A DNA stretch of 64,000 nt from an uncultured Pseudomonadota bacterium (GTDB lineage: Bacteria; Pseudomonadota; Gammaproteobacteria; Burkholderiales; Burkholderiaceae_C). The translations under genes were made by a program, and so were the position numbers. Position 1 is the stretch's first letter; every line of letters starts with the position of its first letter. The stretch lies in assembly GCA_945952465.1 (NCBI GenBank), contig CAMFIB010000006.1, positions 1-64,000 on the forward strand. The letters run 5' to 3'. Below are positions 1 through 7,855 of the stretch, piece by piece. The notes beneath the pieces were generated by a model that was not told the origin of the DNA, searched no databases, and worked only from the letters and a program-made list of their open reading frames with translations.

Positions 1-41
1 TTGACGTGCGGCTTGGTACGTGTGAACTTCTCTTTTGCCAT
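1..41 (-). CDS. tuf: Elongation factor Tu, N-terminal fragment
   Basis: Only the first 13 codons lie in the window. The gene starts at base 41 and runs leftwards off the edge. The visible peptide MAKEKFTRTKPHV matches the invariant EF-Tu start. A GGAG Shine-Dalgarno sequence (bases 51-54) sits about nine bases upstream of the ATG. EF-Tu delivers aminoacyl-tRNA to the ribosome. It follows three tRNA genes on the same strand, the arrangement of the enterobacterial tyrU-glyT-thrT-tufB operon, so a shared primary transcript is likely. Confidence 0.9.
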   Translation of the reverse strand, partial: MAKEKFTRTKPHV

Positions 42-92
42 TTTTCAATTCTCCAGCTGAACGCCAAAAACAAAGTAACCACTAACAGCAAC

Positions 93-120
93 GGGTGTTG
101 CGCCGCGCGGCGCAACACCC
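93..120 (-). promoter_or_regulatory. Perfect 12-bp hairpin between tRNA-Thr and tuf
   Basis: GGGTGTTGCGCC (93-104) and its exact complement (109-120) flank a GCGC loop. The hairpin sits 7 bases past the tRNA-Thr CCA end and about 50 bases before the tuf start. The minus-strand sequence after it is not a clean U-run. It could be a processing site, a partial terminator, or a 3' boundary for tRNA maturation. Confidence 0.6.
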
Positions 121-127
121 TTAACCG

Positions 128-202
<75 letters not shown>

Positions 203-232
203 TGAAAAACTCACTCAACGACCACCGGACAT

Positions 233-306
233 TGGAGCGGGAGACGGGAATCGAACCCGTATCATTAGCTTGGAAGGCTAAGGTTCTACCACTAAACTAC
301 TCCCGC
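233..306 (-). tRNA. tRNA-Gly (TCC)
   Basis: Minus strand, 74 nt, acceptor GCGGGAG paired at the 3' end, followed by T discriminator and encoded CCA. The anticodon loop GCCTTCCAAGC reads TCC. It lies between tRNA-Tyr and tRNA-Thr in the tRNA-tuf transcript, with spacers of 30 and 85 bases. Confidence 0.95.
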
Positions 307-391
307 ATCGAACCTGCCCTGCAGGCGGCGCGGAACGTCCGACTACCGTTTCCAAACAACCAATACCGAATCGCCAAGATTCAATTTCTGC

Positions 392-477
392 TGGTGGAGG
401 AGGCTGGATTCGAACCAGCGTAGGCGTAAGCCAACAGATTTACAGTCTGCCCCCTTTAGCCACTCGGGCACCCCTCC
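392..477 (-). tRNA. tRNA-Tyr (GTA)
   Basis: Minus strand, 86 nt with a long variable arm, as expected for bacterial tRNA-Tyr. The acceptor GGAGGGG pairs with CTCCTCC (one G-U pair), followed by A-CCA. The anticodon loop GACTGTAAATC contains GTA. It is the first gene of the tRNA-tuf cluster. Confidence 0.95.
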
Positions 478-491
478 TCAGCGAACCTCGA

Positions 492-521
492 ATTATGCCA
501 TGGAAACATGGCAGTTGCCAA
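492..521 (-). promoter_or_regulatory. Sigma70-like promoter of the tRNA-tuf operon
   Basis: On the minus strand, TTGGCA (516-521) and CATAAT (492-497) are separated by 18 bases, placing a start site near base 485, just before tRNA-Tyr. The spacer contains the small palindrome GCCATG-GAAA-CATGGC (497-512), which could bind a regulator or be chance. Confidence 0.65.
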
Positions 522-540
522 ACCGCTCGACGGCGGCCGT

Positions 541-1251
541 TCACCACCGCACCGGCGCACCGCCGCGGGATACCAGCCAGCCATTGGCGAGACCGAAATG
601 GCCGCAGCCGACGAAGGGCCTGGGCGGCCGCCGCGCCGCCAGCGGCGACGGGTGGTTGGCCAGCAGCAGCAGGTGCCGGCCGTCGGGCCCGATCAGGTGC
701 GCCTTGGCCTGGGCGTGCGCGCCCCACAGCATGAAGACCACACCGCGCGGCTGGGCCGCCACGGCGGCGATCAGCGCGTCGGTCAGCGCTTCCCAGCCGC
801 GCCTGGCGTGGCTGGCTGGCTCGCCGTCTTCCACCGTGAGCGTGGTGTTGAGCAGCAGCACGCCCTGGCGGGCCCAGCGTTCCAGCGCGCCGTCGGCCGG
901 CAGCGGCGGCCCGGCCCGCTCACGAGCGACTTCGGCCAGGATGTTGCGCAGCGACGGCGGCAGCTTCAGGCCGGTCGCGACCGAGAAGGCCAGGCCGTCA
1001 GCCTGGCCGGGGCCGTGGTACGGGTCTTGGCCGAGGATGACGACACGCACGTCGGCCAGCGCGGTCAGCGAGAGCGCCCGCAGCGGCTGTGGGGGATAGA
1101 CGGTGGCGCCCTCTTCCAGCCTGCCGACGACGAATTCGCCCAGCGCATGGCCGGTGTCGCTGGCAAAGAAGGGGTCGATCACCGGCCGCCAGTCGTCGGC
1201 CACCGCCCACGCCGCGGGCGCCCAGGCGGCCAGAGACGGCACTTGAGGCAT
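541..1251 (-). CDS. ung: Uracil-DNA glycosylase (family 1)
   Basis: Removes uracil from DNA as the first step of base excision repair. The protein (236 aa) carries the active-site motif GQDPYHGPGQA with the catalytic Asp, the LLNTTLTV strand, and HPSPLAA near the C-terminus, the minor-groove loop with the conserved His. I chose the ATG at 1251 because GAGG lies eight bases upstream. An in-frame ATG at 1284 adds 11 residues but has no Shine-Dalgarno and lies inside repeat sequence. The gene follows trpC on the same strand, as in related genomes, and probably shares the trp transcript. Confidence 0.9.
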   Translation of the reverse strand: MPQVPSLAAWAPAAWAVADDWRPVIDPFFASDTGHALGEFVVGRLEEGATVYPPQPLRALSLTALADVRVVILGQDPYHGPGQADGLAFSVATGLKLPPSLRNILAEVARERAGPPLPADGALERWARQGVLLLNTTLTVEDGEPASHARRGWEALTDALIAAVAAQPRGVVFMLWGAHAQAKAHLIGPDGRHLLLLANHPSPLAARRPPRPFVGCGHFGLANGWLVSRGGAPVRW

Positions 1252-1280
1252 CAAATCGGCCTCAAGTCGGCGCCGATGGG

Positions 1281-1310
1281 TCATTTGTTGCTATGAATTC
1301 AGGAGTTACC
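1281..1310. repeat. Dispersed palindromic repeat, partial copy (ung-trpC junction)
   Basis: The segment reads TTGTTGCTATGAATTCAGGAG, close to the palindromic left end of the repeat copies at 34711 and 38100. The core and right end are missing or unrecognisable. It supplies the trpC stop codon and the region just upstream of ung. Confidence 0.45.
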
Positions 1311-2114
1311 TGACGCCGGCAGGCCGAACAGGCGGGCCAGTGCCTCGCCGGGTTCTGGCGCGCGCATGAAGGCCTCGCCGACCAGGAAGGCGTGCACGCC
1401 GGCGTCGCGCATGCGGGCCACGTCGGCCGGCGCGAGGATGCCGCTTTCGGTGACCAGCAGGCGGTCGGCCGGCACATCGTTCTTCAGGCCCAGCGTGACG
1501 TCGAGCGAGACGTCGAACGTGCGCAGGTTGCGGTTGTTGATGCCGACCAGCGGCGTGTGCAGCTTCAGCGCCCGCTCGAGCTCCTTGCCGTCGTGCACCT
1601 CGACCAGCACCGCCATGCCGAGCGACTCGGCGATGGCTTCGAGGTCGGCCATTTCCTCGTCGTCCAGGCAGGCGGCAATCAGCAGCACGCAGTCGGCGCC
1701 CATCGCCCGCGACTCGAAGATCTGGTACGGCTCGACCATGAAGTCCTTGCGCAGCACCGGCAGGTCGCACGAGGCGCGGGCCTGCTTCAGATAGTCCACG
1801 CTGCCCTGGAAGAACTGCTTGTCGGTCAGCACCGAGAGGCAGGCCGCGCCGCCTTCGGCGTAGCTCTGCGCGATGTCGGCCGGAATGAAGTCTTCGCGCA
1901 GCACGCCTTTGGACGGGCTGGCCTTTTTCACCTCGGCAATCACCGCCGGATGGCCGGCCGCGATCTTGCGGCGCAGTGCGCCTTCGAAGTCGCGGGTGAG
2001 CACGCGCGATTCGGCGTCGGCCCGCATCACGGTCAGCGGCAGGCGCTTATGCGCCGCGGCGATTTCCTCGCGCTTGACGGCGATGATCTTGTTCAGGATG
2101 TCTGGGGTGGCCAT
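1299..2114 (-). CDS. trpC: Indole-3-glycerol-phosphate synthase
   Basis: Closes the indole ring from CdRP, the fourth step of tryptophan biosynthesis. It is a single-domain TIM barrel of 271 aa, not fused to TrpF as in enterobacteria. Family motifs seen: [11 protein letters not shown] (catalytic Lys), [23 protein letters not shown], and VTESGI near the C-terminus. The ATG at 2114 overlaps the trpD stop by one base (TGATG), implying translational coupling. An in-frame TTG one codon upstream is less likely. The last codons and stop lie next to a dispersed-repeat remnant. Confidence 0.95.
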   Translation of the reverse strand: MATPDILNKIIAVKREEIAAAHKRLPLTVMRADAESRVLTRDFEGALRRKIAAGHPAVIAEVKKASPSKGVLREDFIPADIAQSYAEGGAACLSVLTDKQFFQGSVDYLKQARASCDLPVLRKDFMVEPYQIFESRAMGADCVLLIAACLDDEEMADLEAIAESLGMAVLVEVHDGKELERALKLHTPLVGINNRNLRTFDVSLDVTLGLKNDVPADRLLVTESGILAPADVARMRDAGVHAFLVGEAFMRAPEPGEALARLFGLPASGNS

Positions 2115-3166
2115 CAACGGGTTCCTTCGGTGGCGAGTTGCTGGCTCAGCGCCACGAGCTGCCGCAGCTTGGCCCTCGCCGCGCCGGAAGCCACCGCTTC
2201 TCGCGCGCGCCGGATGCCGCCGGGAATGGAGTCGGCCACGCCGGCCGCGTAGAGCGCAACGCCGGCATTCAGCACGACGATGTCGTGCGCCGGGCCGGGC
2301 TGGCCTTCGAGCACGGCCAGCAGCAGCGCCTTCGACTGCTCGGGCGTCTCCACGCGGAGCTGGCGGCTGCTGGCCATGGTGAAGCCGAAATCTTCCGGGT
2401 GCAGCTCGTACTCGCGCACCTCACCGTCTTTCAGCTCGCCAACCAGTGTGGCGGCGCCGAGGCTGACCTCGTCGAGCCCATCGCGGCCGTACACCACCAG
2501 CGCGTGTTCCGCGCCCAGCCGCTGCAGCGCGCGCACCTGGATGCCGACCAGGTCGGCATGGAACACGCCCATCACGATGTTCGGCGCGTTGGCCGGGTTG
2601 GTCAGCGGACCGAGGATGTTGAACAGCGTGCGAACGCCCAGCTCCTTGCGAACCGGCGCGACGTTCTTCATGGCCGGGTGGTGGTTGGGCGCGAACATGA
2701 AGCCCAGGCCGGCCTCGGCGATGCAGCGGGCGATGGCGGCGGGCGGCAGGTTGATCTGCACGCCCAGGCTCTCCAGCACGTCGGCGCTGCCGGACTTGCT
2801 GCTGACGCTGCGGCCGCCGTGTTTGCTGACGCGGGCGCCGGCTGCCGCCGCCACGAACATCGAGCAGGTGGAGATATTGAAGGTGTGGGAGCCGTCACCG
2901 CCGGTGCCGACGATGTCGACCAGGTGCGTGCGGTCGGCGACCTCGACCTTGGTGGAAAACTCGCGCATCACCTGCGCGGCGGCGGTGATCTCGCCGATGG
3001 TTTCCTTCTTGACGCGCAGGCCGGTGAGGAGTGCGGCCGTCAGCACCGGCGACATCTCGCCCTGCATGATCAGCCGCATGATGTGCAGCATCTCGTCGTG
3101 GAAGATTTCGCGGTGCTCGATGGTGCGTTGCAGGGCCTCCTGCGGCGTGATGAGACGGGCCGTCAT
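2114..3166 (-). CDS. trpD: Anthranilate phosphoribosyltransferase
   Basis: Transfers phosphoribose from PRPP to anthranilate. The 350-aa protein shows the PRPP-binding glycine loop [14 protein letters not shown] at residues 87-100, the [18 protein letters not shown] anthranilate-site segment, and the [11 protein letters not shown] motif. The start at 3166 makes an ATGA overlap with the trpG stop. The open frame continues upstream to 3925, but that part is antisense/out-of-frame to trpG and not a real fusion. Confidence 0.95.
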   Translation of the reverse strand: MTARLITPQEALQRTIEHREIFHDEMLHIMRLIMQGEMSPVLTAALLTGLRVKKETIGEITAAAQVMREFSTKVEVADRTHLVDIVGTGGDGSHTFNISTCSMFVAAAAGARVSKHGGRSVSSKSGSADVLESLGVQINLPPAAIARCIAEAGLGFMFAPNHHPAMKNVAPVRKELGVRTLFNILGPLTNPANAPNIVMGVFHADLVGIQVRALQRLGAEHALVVYGRDGLDEVSLGAATLVGELKDGEVREYELHPEDFGFTMASSRQLRVETPEQSKALLLAVLEGQPGPAHDIVVLNAGVALYAAGVADSIPGGIRRAREAVASGAARAKLRQLVALSQQLATEGTR

Positions 3167-3740
3167 GCCAACTCCATGAAATTCTTCAGCATCGCGTGGC
3201 CGTGCTCGGTCAGGATGGATTCGGGGTGGAACTGCACGCCCTCGACGCGCACCTCGCTGGCAAAACCGCTGTGCCGCACGCCCATGATCTCGCCGTCGTC
3301 GGTCCAGGCTGTTACCGCCAGCTCGACGGGGCAACTGCTGCGCTCGATGGCCAGCGAGTGGTAGCGGTTCACCGTGAACTGCGCCGGCAGGTTGGCGAAG
3401 ACGCCCCGCTGCGTGGTCGTGATGACACTGGTCTTGCCGTGCATCAATTGCTGGGCGCGCACGATGTTCCCGCCGAAGGCCGCGCCGATGCTCTGGTGGC
3501 CCAGGCACACGCCCAGAATAGGCAGCTTGCCCGCGAAATGTTGGATCGCCGGCACCGAAATGCCGGCCTCGTTGGGCGAGCAGGGGCCGGGCGACACCAC
3601 CAGCCGGTCGGGCTGGCGTGCGGCGATGCCCGCCAGCGTGATCTCGTCGTTGCGGAACACCTCGACATCGGCACCGAGTTCGCCGAAGTACTGCACCAGG
3701 TTGTAGGTGAAGCTGTCGTAGTTGTCGACCATGAGGATTT

Positions 3741-3744
<4 letters not shown>
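3163..3744 (-). CDS. trpG: Anthranilate synthase glutaminase subunit
   Basis: Class I glutamine amidotransferase of 193 aa that supplies ammonia to TrpE. The triad is visible: Cys80 in GVCLGHQ, and His173 and Glu175 in FHPES. In many bacteria this subunit also serves PabB, which cannot be judged here. The ATG at 3744 overlaps the trpE stop (ATGA) and its own stop overlaps trpD, so trpE-G-D-C are coupled in series. Confidence 0.95.
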
Positions 3745-5252
<1,508 letters not shown>

Positions 5253-5311
5253 GGGTGAGCGAGCCTCCCAGCTCGGGCAGTGCGCGGGGCACCGCGTTCA
5301 TTCAGACCAGG

Positions 5312-5350
5312 GCCTCCGTTGGAGGCGGGGACACGCGGCCGGCGGCCGCG
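5312..5350 (-). promoter_or_regulatory. Two hairpins in the trpE leader
   Basis: On the minus strand the candidate leader ORF is followed first by CGCGGCC-GCC-GGCCGCG (5334-5350) and then by GCCTCC-AAC-GGAGGC (5312-5326). The second resembles a terminator stem but is followed by CCTGGTCTG, not a U-run. Together with the Trp codons upstream they could form an attenuator. No alternative pairing was computed. Confidence 0.4.
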
Positions 5351-5354
5351 CACG

Positions 5355-5441
5355 TCAGCGGGATACGGCGGACGGACGGCGCCAGGGCCAGGCTCCCCGG
5401 TCGAGGCGACCTGCGGCGCGGATGCTGCGTTGAACGAACAT
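5355..5441 (-). CDS. trpL: Candidate trp leader peptide
   Basis: A 28-codon ORF on the trpE side starts at ATG 5441 and ends TGA at 5355, about 100 bases before trpE. It contains Trp-Pro-Trp at residues 18-20, two tryptophan codons almost together, in a peptide of otherwise mostly Arg, Ala, Ser and Pro. Trp is rare, so two codons here, followed by hairpins, are what an attenuation leader would show. A -10-like TACACT (5449-5454) lies so close that the transcript might start at or near this ATG, with no clear -35. Treat as a hypothesis. Confidence 0.4.
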   Translation of the reverse strand: MFVQRSIRAAGRLDRGAWPWRRPSAVSR

Positions 5442-5582
5442 GCCCGCCAGTGTAGCAAAGGGGGCCGCCGCACCGCGCCAGAGCCGCCTTCGGGGGATAA
5501 CCCCGTAGACGACGCACCCTAACAACGCGTTTACCCTGATGCCGTTCCCTGAAAAGCCTCCAGAATCCGGGGGTTTCCAATC

Positions 5583-5594
5583 GAACGATCGTTC
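5583..5594. promoter_or_regulatory. Perfect 12-bp palindrome upstream of the chalcone-isomerase-like gene
   Basis: GAACGATCGTTC is self-complementary and lies about 20 bases before the ribosome binding site of the downstream gene, a position suited to an operator for a TetR-like or similar repressor. The 5253-5616 stretch holds this, the trp leader and no other gene I can see. Confidence 0.4.
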
Positions 5595-5616
5595 TTTTTT
5601 CACCAAGGAGTGAGAC

Positions 5617-6198
5617 ATGAAACTGTTGAAGCAACTGGCCGTGGCAGCCGCTGGGCTGATGCTGGCCGCCAGCGCGATGGCCGCCCCCGACATCGACGGC
5701 GTGAAGGTGCCGGACACCGCCGACGTGGCCGGCAGCAAGCTCGAACTCAACGGCGCGGGCATCCGCACCAAGATCGTGTTCAAGGTCTACGTGGCCAGCC
5801 TGTACCTGCCCAAGAAAACCACCTCCGCGGCCGACGTGATCGGCGGGCCCGGGCCCAAGCGCATGACCATCACCTTCCTGCGCAACCTGGAAGGCAGCGA
5901 CATGTCCAAGGCCTTCGTGGAAGGCATCGAGGCCAACACCTCGGCTGCCGAACTGGCCAAGCTGCAACCCAACATCGCCCAGGTCAATGCGCTGTTCGCG
6001 CAGCACAAGGAGCTGAAGAAGGGCGAGAACGTGCTGATCGACCTGGTGCCGGGCACCGGCGTGGTGTTCACCATCAACGGCAAGGCCGATCCGGCGCCGA
6101 TCAAGGACACCGAGTTCTACGCCGCGCTGATGCGCATCTGGTTCGGCGAACACCCGGCCGACAGCAAGCTCAAGGGCCAGCTGCTCGCCGGCAAGTGA
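5617..6198 (+). CDS. Secreted chalcone-isomerase-like domain protein
   Basis: A 193-aa protein with a clear Sec signal peptide (about residues 1-22, ending AMAAP). The mature part resembles the bacterial chalcone-isomerase-like family: a G..LELNGAGIR..VFKVYVASLYLPKK strand region, TITFLRN, then VNALFAQHKELKKGE and FYAALMRIWFGEHPAD. These are generally non-enzymatic or of unknown function. The ATG is preceded by AAGGAG. It is monocistronic, convergent with gph and inserted between gph and trpE, genes often adjacent in related bacteria. A periplasmic role is inferred only from the signal peptide. Confidence 0.8.
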   Translation: MKLLKQLAVAAAGLMLAASAMAAPDIDGVKVPDTADVAGSKLELNGAGIRTKIVFKVYVASLYLPKKTTSAADVIGGPGPKRMTITFLRNLEGSDMSKAFVEGIEANTSAAELAKLQPNIAQVNALFAQHKELKKGENVLIDLVPGTGVVFTINGKADPAPIKDTEFYAALMRIWFGEHPADSKLKGQLLAGK

Positions 6199-6204
6199 TC
6201 CGGA

Positions 6205-6221
6205 GCGGCTGGCTCAGCCGC
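6205..6221 (+). terminator. Possible terminator at the 5617 gene/gph junction
   Basis: GCGGCTG-GCT-CAGCCGC forms a 7-bp stem followed by CGTTT, between two convergent genes and overlapping the gph stop codon. The short U-tract makes it only a moderate candidate. Confidence 0.4.
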
Positions 6222-6921
6222 CGTTTCCCAGCAAGACCGGGCTCGCGCCGAGCTCGGCCAGCGAATCGACGAACCCGTCCGCGTGCACCGCGCGCACGGG
6301 TTCGCCGTGGTTGTAGCCGTAGGTGACCAGCACCACGGGGCAACCCGCCGCCCGCGCGGCCTGCGCGTCGTTGCTCGAGTCGCCGACCACCAGGGTGCGG
6401 GCCGGCACGCTGCCCAGGGCCTCGCAGGCTTTCAGCAGCGGCAGCGGGTCGGGCTTCTTGCGCTCGAACGCGTCGCCTCCGAACACCTCGTCGAAATAGC
6501 CCGCCAGGCCTTTGGCCACCAGCAGTTCCCGCGCGAAGGCGCCCGGCTTGTTGGTGACGCACGCCAGCTTGAGGCCGGCGGCCTTCATGATCTGGAGCCC
6601 CGCTTCAGCACCGGCGTAGACGCGGGCGAATTGGCCATTCACGGCCCGGTAGTGGCGCTGGTAGGCAGCCCCGGCCGACGCCAGGAGCGCTTCAATTTCA
6701 ATAGCTGAAAATCCAGCATTGGCACTGACTACAGCCCGATTTACTATTGAATGAACCAGAAATTCGGAGCCTTTGCCGACATAGCGCTCCACCACCTCGC
6801 GGGGCACCGGCGCGGGCAGGGCCAGCTCGGTCAGCATGCCGTTGAGGGCGGCGGTGAAATCGTCGAGCGTGTCGACGAGCGTGCCGTCGAGGTCGACGAT
6901 GGCGGCGGTGGGCTTCAGCAT
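6214..6921 (-). CDS. gph: Phosphoglycolate phosphatase
   Basis: HAD-superfamily hydrolase, 235 aa, which dephosphorylates 2-phosphoglycolate to glycolate. Motif I is DLDGTLVDT with the nucleophilic Asp near residue 11, motif II is VTNKPG, the motif III Lys is in ERKKPDP, and motif IV is VVGDSSND. The cap segment around residues 57-85 (SIVNRAVVSANAGFSAIEIE) is encoded by a copy of the dispersed repeat, so that stretch is probably a tolerated in-frame insertion. In many betaproteobacteria gph sits between rpe and trpE. Here both neighbours have been moved away by inserted genes. Confidence 0.9.
   Translation of the reverse strand: MLKPTAAIVDLDGTLVDTLDDFTAALNGMLTELALPAPVPREVVERYVGKGSEFLVHSIVNRAVVSANAGFSAIEIEALLASAGAAYQRHYRAVNGQFARVYAGAEAGLQIMKAAGLKLACVTNKPGAFARELLVAKGLAGYFDEVFGGDAFERKKPDPLPLLKACEALGSVPARTLVVGDSSNDAQAARAAGCPVVLVTYGYNHGEPVRAVHADGFVDSLAELGASPVLLGNGG
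6688..6760. repeat. Dispersed palindromic repeat inside gph
   Basis: Shows the shared layout: an AATAGCTGAAAATCCAGC segment, then TTGGCACTGACTACAGCCCG and TTTACTATTGAA. It is aligned with copies at 17640 and 34711 over the core xGCxCTGAC and CCCGATTT. It lies antisense to gph and contributes about 24 codons without breaking the frame. Confidence 0.6.
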
Positions 6922-6946
6922 CGGCGCGCATGTTAGCGCGCGGCGG

Positions 6947-7615
6947 TCACTGCGCCGGCTGCTCGACCAGAGTGGACAGCATGGGCGGCGCGCTGGCGAT
7001 GCCGTTCGACCAGGCCCAGAACGCCAGCTCGAAGTCGGTGTTCAGCGTCAGCTTGCTCTTGATCTGGCTGAGGTAGTTGCTCACCGTCTTGCTGCTGATG
7101 CCCATGGCGTTGGCCGTTTCGTCCAGCGTGTGGCCTTCGGCCAGCAGACGCACCACGTCCAGTTCGCGCGGGCCGAGCTGCTGGATGGCGCCGTTGCCGG
7201 TGCCGAGGAAGCGGGGCAGCGACTGCATGAGGTCGGGCGACATGAAGAGCTGGCCGCGCAGCACGTGCTGCACCGCGGTGACCAGCGTCTGCGGGTCGCT
7301 CGACTTGGTCACGTAGCCGCGGGCGCCGAGCTTCAGCGCCTGCGCCGCCACGCTGGGGCTGTCGTGCATCGACAAGATGAGCACCGGCAGCTCGGGCCAG
7401 CGCGTGGTCACGCGGCGCAGCAGGTCCAGGCCGCTGCGGCCCGGCAGGCTGGCGTCGAGGACGAGCAGGTCGCAGGACTGCCGCGTGAGCAGCTGGTACG
7501 CCTCCTCTGCGTTGGAGCATTCGCCGACGATGGACAGGTCGGGTTCGGTCTCCAGGAAACGGCGGTAGCCGGAACGCACGACCGCATGGTCGTCAACAAG
7601 GATCAGGGTCTTCAT
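6947..7615 (-). CDS. LuxR/NarL-type response regulator, possible ExaE/AgmR counterpart
   Basis: A 222-aa two-component regulator. The receiver domain (1-120) has the acidic pair DD at 8-9, phospho-acceptor Asp54 in LVLDASLPG, Ser82 and Lys104. The C-terminal LuxR-type helix-turn-helix spans about residues 145-195 (LGPRELDVVRLLAEGHT, then ISSKTVSNYLSQIKSKL). It is divergent from exaA across a 240-base gap. In Pseudomonas, a LuxR-type response regulator (ExaE/AgmR/PedR) activates the quinoprotein alcohol dehydrogenase genes, so control of exaA is a reasonable inference. No sensor kinase is nearby, so the signal is unknown. Confidence 0.85.
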   Translation of the reverse strand: MKTLILVDDHAVVRSGYRRFLETEPDLSIVGECSNAEEAYQLLTRQSCDLLVLDASLPGRSGLDLLRRVTTRWPELPVLILSMHDSPSVAAQALKLGARGYVTKSSDPQTLVTAVQHVLRGQLFMSPDLMQSLPRFLGTGNGAIQQLGPRELDVVRLLAEGHTLDETANAMGISSKTVSNYLSQIKSKLTLNTDFELAFWAWSNGIASAPPMLSTLVEQPAQ

Positions 7616-7855
7616 CGGTCGGGAGCTGAGGCGGTGAGGTCATTCGATCACGAAAGTCGGCGCCGCATCAGGCCACGAAGAGAAGTCGGGAAAATTTCCT
7701 CGTCCAGCTTGGGAAGTTATCGGCAGACACGGCGTGAAGGGGCGCCACAGAATCGCTGACCTTGCCGACCCCACGTCGCAAGTGCGCGCCTCCGCCAGCA
7801 AGGGCGGCGGCGCGGATTCGTGGAGACATCCAAAACACTGGAGGAAGAGGAACAC

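Noticed and set aside
7616-7855. Sigma-54 promoter before exaA
   Set aside because: No GG-N10-GC pair with the expected spacing could be found by eye.
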